A stretch of DNA of 64,000 nucleotides from Verrucomicrobiota bacterium (GTDB taxonomy: Bacteria > Verrucomicrobiota > Verrucomicrobiia > Limisphaerales > JAEYXS01): contig JAEYXS010000065.1 of NCBI GenBank assembly GCA_023431185.1, positions 62,001-126,000 on the forward strand. Reading direction: 5' to 3'. The notes beneath the pieces were generated by a model, which was not told where the DNA came from, did not search any database, and worked only from the letters and a program-made list of their open reading frames with translations. The position numbers and the translations under genes are program-made. Within the stretch, counting starts at the first letter, position 1. The number at the start of each line of letters is the position of its first letter. This document shows, in pieces, positions 60,952-64,000 of the stretch.

Positions 60952-62126
60952 ACACGGAGATCATGGCCGAGCCGCCGAAGAATTATGAAGTGCATCCGAA
61001 GGAGCCGGGGCACTTCGATGGAGATGTGGGCGATCTGCTCGAGGTCTCCATGGGGCCGCATCACCCGTCCACGCATGGTGTCTTCCGCATGGATGTGGTG
61101 CTGGATGGCGAGCGCGTGGTGAAGCTCAAGCCGGTCTTCGGTTACCTGCATCGGAATCATGAGAAGATCGGGGAAGGGGCCAGCTACCTCGCCTCGATGC
61201 CTTACACGGACCGGCTCGATTACTTTTGCTCGATGACGAACAACTGGGCTTACGCCTTGTCCGTCGAGAAGCTGGCCGGTTTGCAAGTGCCAGAGCGGGC
61301 GGAATATATCCGTGTCATCACGGCCGAATTGACGCGCCTGGTGAATCACACCTGTCTCATGGGGTTCCTCGTGCAGGACATGGGTGCACTGGGGACGCCG
61401 CTCATGTATGCCTTCCGTGAGCGGGAGAAGATCCTGGATCTGTTCGAATCACTGAGTGGTGCGCGCATGATGTGCAATTACATGCGCTTCGGTGGCTGCC
61501 GTTGCGATTTGCCTGCTGGCTGGCTGGAGCAAGCGCAGCAAGTGGTGGATGAGTATCCGCGTTTTCTGGATGAATACGAACATCTGCTCATGGGTAATGA
61601 AATCCTCATGGCGCGCAGCCAGAACGTGGGTGTGTTACCGAAGGCGTTGGCCATCAGTGCAGGCATCACTGGCCCGATGTTGCGTGCGAGCGGAGTGAAC
61701 TATGACATCCGCAAAGTGGATAAATACGGTATCTATGACCGTTTCACGTTCCGCGTGCCATTGGGTGAGCATGGCGATGTCTATGACCGCTTGATGGTGC
61801 GTTTGCTAGAGATGCGTGAATCGGTCGGCATTTTGCAACAAGCGTTGAAGGCGATCCCCGAGGGGCCGATCGTGGATCCGAAGGCCAAATTGCGCGGGTT
61901 CAAGCCCAAGGCGGGCGAGGCGTATGGCCGCATCGAAGCGCCAAAAGGGGAGTTGGGTTTCTATCTCATCAGTGATGGCACGCCGAATCCGTATCGTTAT
62001 CGGGTGCGTCCACCGAGCTTCGTGAATTTGACGGTGCTGGAAGACATGTGTCTCGGTCATTCCGTGGCGGATGTGGTGATCATCTTGGGCAGTGTGGATA
62101 TTGTGCTTGGCGAGGTGGATCGATAA
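60948..62126 (+). CDS. nuoD: NADH-quinone oxidoreductase subunit D
   Basis: A 392-residue 49-kDa-type subunit forming the quinone site with NuoB. It has MGPHHPSTHGVFRMDVVLDGERV near the start, GYLHRNHEKIGEG, and RVRPPSFVNLTVLEDMCLGHSVADVVIILGSVDIVLGEVDR at the end; the first His-rich loop contacts quinone. The second ATG 15 bases later (MAEPPK) is an alternative start. The macro-domain gene begins 3 bases after the stop. Confidence 0.96.
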   Translation: MNTEIMAEPPKNYEVHPKEPGHFDGDVGDLLEVSMGPHHPSTHGVFRMDVVLDGERVVKLKPVFGYLHRNHEKIGEGASYLASMPYTDRLDYFCSMTNNWAYALSVEKLAGLQVPERAEYIRVITAELTRLVNHTCLMGFLVQDMGALGTPLMYAFREREKILDLFESLSGARMMCNYMRFGGCRCDLPAGWLEQAQQVVDEYPRFLDEYEHLLMGNEILMARSQNVGVLPKALAISAGITGPMLRASGVNYDIRKVDKYGIYDRFTFRVPLGEHGDVYDRLMVRLLEMRESVGILQQALKAIPEGPIVDPKAKLRGFKPKAGEAYGRIEAPKGELGFYLISDGTPNPYRYRVRPPSFVNLTVLEDMCLGHSVADVVIILGSVDIVLGEVDR

Positions 62127-62129
62127 GTT

Positions 62130-62654
62130 ATGCACTGGAGACTGAAACAGACCAATTTGCTCGATGAACCAGCAGACGTCCTCGTCTGTTCGGCGAACGT
62201 CAGTCTTAATCTGTCTGGCGGGGTAGGGGCGGAATTGCTGGGGCGTTATGGTGACCGGATGCAGAAAAGTTTGCATGCGATCTTGCACCAACGCAGCCCA
62301 CGGGCGGCGAAGTGCGGTGAAGTGTTCGCTTATTCAGGTAAGGAGATGCCTTATAAAGCGGTGCTTCATGCCATGGCGATCGACGGCTGGTATCAGAGCA
62401 GTCCGCAGATCATCACCGACATCACCCGCAAAGCGCTGAAGATGGCGGCGGAATTTGAGGCAAGGAAAGTGGCTTTCACGGTCTTGGCCACAGGTTTTGG
62501 CAACCTTTCCCTGGCTGATTTTGCGCAAGGTGTGCGACCGATCTTGAATGATGAATTTCCTCCTGTTGAGGAAGTGATTTTTGGCTTGCTGCTGGATTTT
62601 CAAGTGGCGGAACTGGCTAAACATTTTCCAGAATTAGAAACTTGTAGCGTTTAA
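62130..62654 (+). CDS. Macro-domain (ADP-ribose-binding) protein inside the complex I operon
   Basis: A 174-residue protein that matches the macro domain. ADVLVCSANVSLNLSGGVGAELLGRYG corresponds to the family's ADAIVNAAN..L..GGGV.GAIH...G. The later PYKAVLHAMAIDGW...DITRKALKMAAEFEARKVAF...GFGNLSLADFAQGV matches the family's second half. Macro domains bind or hydrolyse ADP-ribose and related NAD products. It lies 3 bases after nuoD and 7 before nuoI, so it is an operon member rather than an insertion. The Asn of the AAN motif is kept as SANVS. A role in complex I assembly or NAD metabolism is only inferred. Confidence 0.82.
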   Translation: MHWRLKQTNLLDEPADVLVCSANVSLNLSGGVGAELLGRYGDRMQKSLHAILHQRSPRAAKCGEVFAYSGKEMPYKAVLHAMAIDGWYQSSPQIITDITRKALKMAAEFEARKVAFTVLATGFGNLSLADFAQGVRPILNDEFPPVEEVIFGLLLDFQVAELAKHFPELETCSV

Positions 62655-62661
62655 AGAACAA

Positions 62662-63297
62662 ATGCTCGGCGAAGGCATACTGAAAGGCATGGTGGAAACG
62701 GCGAGAAATTTCGCCGGGAGCTACGTGTCCAAAGATCGCCTGACGACGGTCGAGTATCCCGAGCAACGCATCGCCCCGAAAGAGAATGCGCGGCAGTTCC
62801 CGTTTCTGGTGTTCGACGGTAATGATCCACAAGCGGGCTTGCGTTGTGTGGCGTGCCAGATCTGCGAGAAGGAGTGCCCGCCCAAGTGCATCTACATCGA
62901 GAAGAGCAAAGACAAGAAGCCGGACTTCGTGGGCAAGCCGCAGATTTATCCGGCTACGTTTGATATCGATATCTCCGTCTGCATGAGCTGCCAGATCTGC
63001 GTGGAGGTCTGTCCGTTTGATGCCATCAAGATGGACCAGGCGTATGAACTCTCGAATGATGACCGGTTCGGAGGGTTGCTCTTGCGCAAGATCGATTTGG
63101 CGAAACCAAACGACTATTTTCGCAAGCTGCATCCGAAGGATGCAGCCGAGATCGATGCAGCCAGGGTGACGGCCAAGGAACAGGCCGAAGCCAAGGCGAA
63201 GGCAGATGCGGAGGCGAAGGCCAAAGCAGCGGCGGAAGCAAAAGCGAAAGCGGCAGCACCACCAGTGCCACCAGCGGCTCCGCCCACGGGCGCATAA
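62662..63297 (+). CDS. nuoI: NADH-quinone oxidoreductase subunit I
   Basis: A 211-residue iron-sulfur subunit with two 4Fe-4S sites. The first is C62, C65, C68 and C72 (CVACQICEKECP) and the second C107, C110, C113 and C117 (CMSCQICVEVCP). The last 40 residues are an unusual Ala/Lys/Glu-rich tail (EAKAKADAEAKAKAAAEAKA) ending in a Pro-rich stretch, absent from typical NuoI. It comes before nuoH, whereas the common order has nuoH first. Confidence 0.95.
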   Translation: MLGEGILKGMVETARNFAGSYVSKDRLTTVEYPEQRIAPKENARQFPFLVFDGNDPQAGLRCVACQICEKECPPKCIYIEKSKDKKPDFVGKPQIYPATFDIDISVCMSCQICVEVCPFDAIKMDQAYELSNDDRFGGLLLRKIDLAKPNDYFRKLHPKDAAEIDAARVTAKEQAEAKAKADAEAKAKAAAEAKAKAAAPPVPPAAPPTGA

Positions 63298-63309
63298 GGG
63301 ATCACGGGC

Positions 63310-64000
63310 ATGGATATTGGCGAACTGATAAACCTCATCTTAAAAGACCCCGACCAGGTCTTCGTGCTGACGAAGGCCTTCGTCGTCGGCAAGTTCCCGG
63401 AAGGTGCGCAGCCCCTCGTCTCCATTTTGCTCTCCATCATGCCCATTCTCAGTGTGTTTCCGGGCTTGTTCGCGCTGACGACCATCTTGGAACGGAAAGG
63501 GCTCGGACGCATTCAGAACCGTCTCGGGCCAAACCGTGTCGGCCCGTTTGGCATCCTGCAACCCGTCGCGGATGGCATCAAGGCGCTCATCAAGGAGGAT
63601 GTGGTGCCGCGCGCGGCGGATAAGGTGGTGCATTTCTTGGCCCCAGTGGTGATCGTGATTCCAGTCATCCTTTCCTACGCGGTCTTGCCGGTAGGCCGAA
63701 ACATGGTGGCTATCGATCTGGATGCCGGGCTGCTCTTCTTCTTCGCCGTTGGTGCTTCAACGGAACTCGCGGTGTTCATGGCGGGATGGTCGAGCCGGAA
63801 CAAATACTCGCTGCTCGGGGCCATGCGTGCCATCGGGCAGATGATCAGCTATGAGATTCCGCTCATCCTTTCGGCCATCGTCGTGGTCATGGCTGTCGGA
63901 TCGCTTTCCACGACTTCCATCGTGGATGCGCAGGCGGGCTATTACGGATGGTTGCCGAATTGGTATGTGTTCACGCCTTGGGGTTTCGCCGGTTTTCTGC
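63310..64000 (+). CDS. nuoH: NADH-quinone oxidoreductase subunit H (3' end beyond window)
   Basis: About 230 residues of a multi-helix membrane subunit; the frame is open to the last base. The start gives MDIGELINLILKDPDQ. The conserved first loop LERKGLGRIQNRLGPNRVGPFGILQPVADGIKALIKED and the later GWSSRNKYSLLGAMRAIGQMISYEIPL identify NuoH, which couples the quinone site to the proton path. It follows nuoI by 12 bases. The end of the gene is not visible. Confidence 0.95.
   Translation, partial: MDIGELINLILKDPDQVFVLTKAFVVGKFPEGAQPLVSILLSIMPILSVFPGLFALTTILERKGLGRIQNRLGPNRVGPFGILQPVADGIKALIKEDVVPRAADKVVHFLAPVVIVIPVILSYAVLPVGRNMVAIDLDAGLLFFFAVGASTELAVFMAGWSSRNKYSLLGAMRAIGQMISYEIPLILSAIVVVMAVGSLSTTSIVDAQAGYYGWLPNWYVFTPWGFAGFL

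Overview
The window is a moderately GC-rich bacterial chromosome segment. It probably comes from a Verrucomicrobiota member, most likely the Pedosphaera/Limisphaerales side of Verrucomicrobiae. The clues are a Planctomycete-type cytochrome/DUF1549-DUF1553 gene paired with a DUF1501 gene, DUF1080 and SMP-30-type secreted enzymes, a UBact-type (Gram-negative) Pup-proteasome locus, and many short hairpin repeats between genes. The taxonomic call is an inference from gene content; there is no rRNA gene in the window.

Layout. 1-3.2 kb: two sensor kinases (one cut by the window edge), coaE, a CPXCG zinc protein and a TMEM14-like membrane protein. 3.2-7.8 kb: argC, rplM-rpsI, rpmB, smpB, rpoZ and a polyprenyl synthase. 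8.1-11.3 kb: a TPR protein, tRNA-Leu and rho. 11.3-13.1 kb: an MtfA-like peptidase and a WYL regulator. 13.4-19.9 kb: a complete Pup/UBact-proteasome locus in the order mpa/arc, dop, ubact, prcB, prcA, pafA, all on the plus strand and tightly packed. Here Dop would prepare the Gln-ended modifier, PafA would ligate it to lysines, and Mpa with the PrcAB core would unfold and degrade the tagged proteins. 20-28.5 kb: tRNA-Arg, a receiver protein, purN, hisG, a 33-residue mS38-like ribosomal protein, a TPR lipoprotein, a GIY-YIG protein, a serine hydrolase and an AAA+ protein with a C-terminal zinc ribbon. trpF follows at 28.5 kb.

29.5-43.2 kb is an exported-enzyme region. It holds an esterase/SMP-30 fusion, a Tat-exported sulfite-oxidase-like protein, a second related esterase, the cytochrome/DUF1501 pair, an SDR, a ROK kinase, a cREC-like receiver and a GDSL/DUF1080 fusion. 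43.3-46.9 kb: an ABC-2 export system with a membrane fusion lipoprotein and a MarR regulator. 47-54.5 kb: a DUF5069 protein, lysS, an HtrA protease beside a reduced-zinc-finger DnaJ, a SAM hydrolase and an SDR. 54.7-57.7 kb: a LysR regulator divergent from a cyclase, a RidA-like protein and a VOC protein, resembling a small catabolic cluster.

59-64 kb: the start of a complex I operon, nuoA-B-C-D, then a macro-domain gene, nuoI and nuoH (cut by the edge). nuoE, nuoF and nuoG are absent from the usual place.

The most interesting points are the proteasome locus with its unlisted 57-residue modifier gene, the macro-domain gene inside the complex I operon, and several structured non-coding repeats: hairpin mosaics, a roughly 180-bp inverted repeat, and an 86-87-bp tandem repeat.
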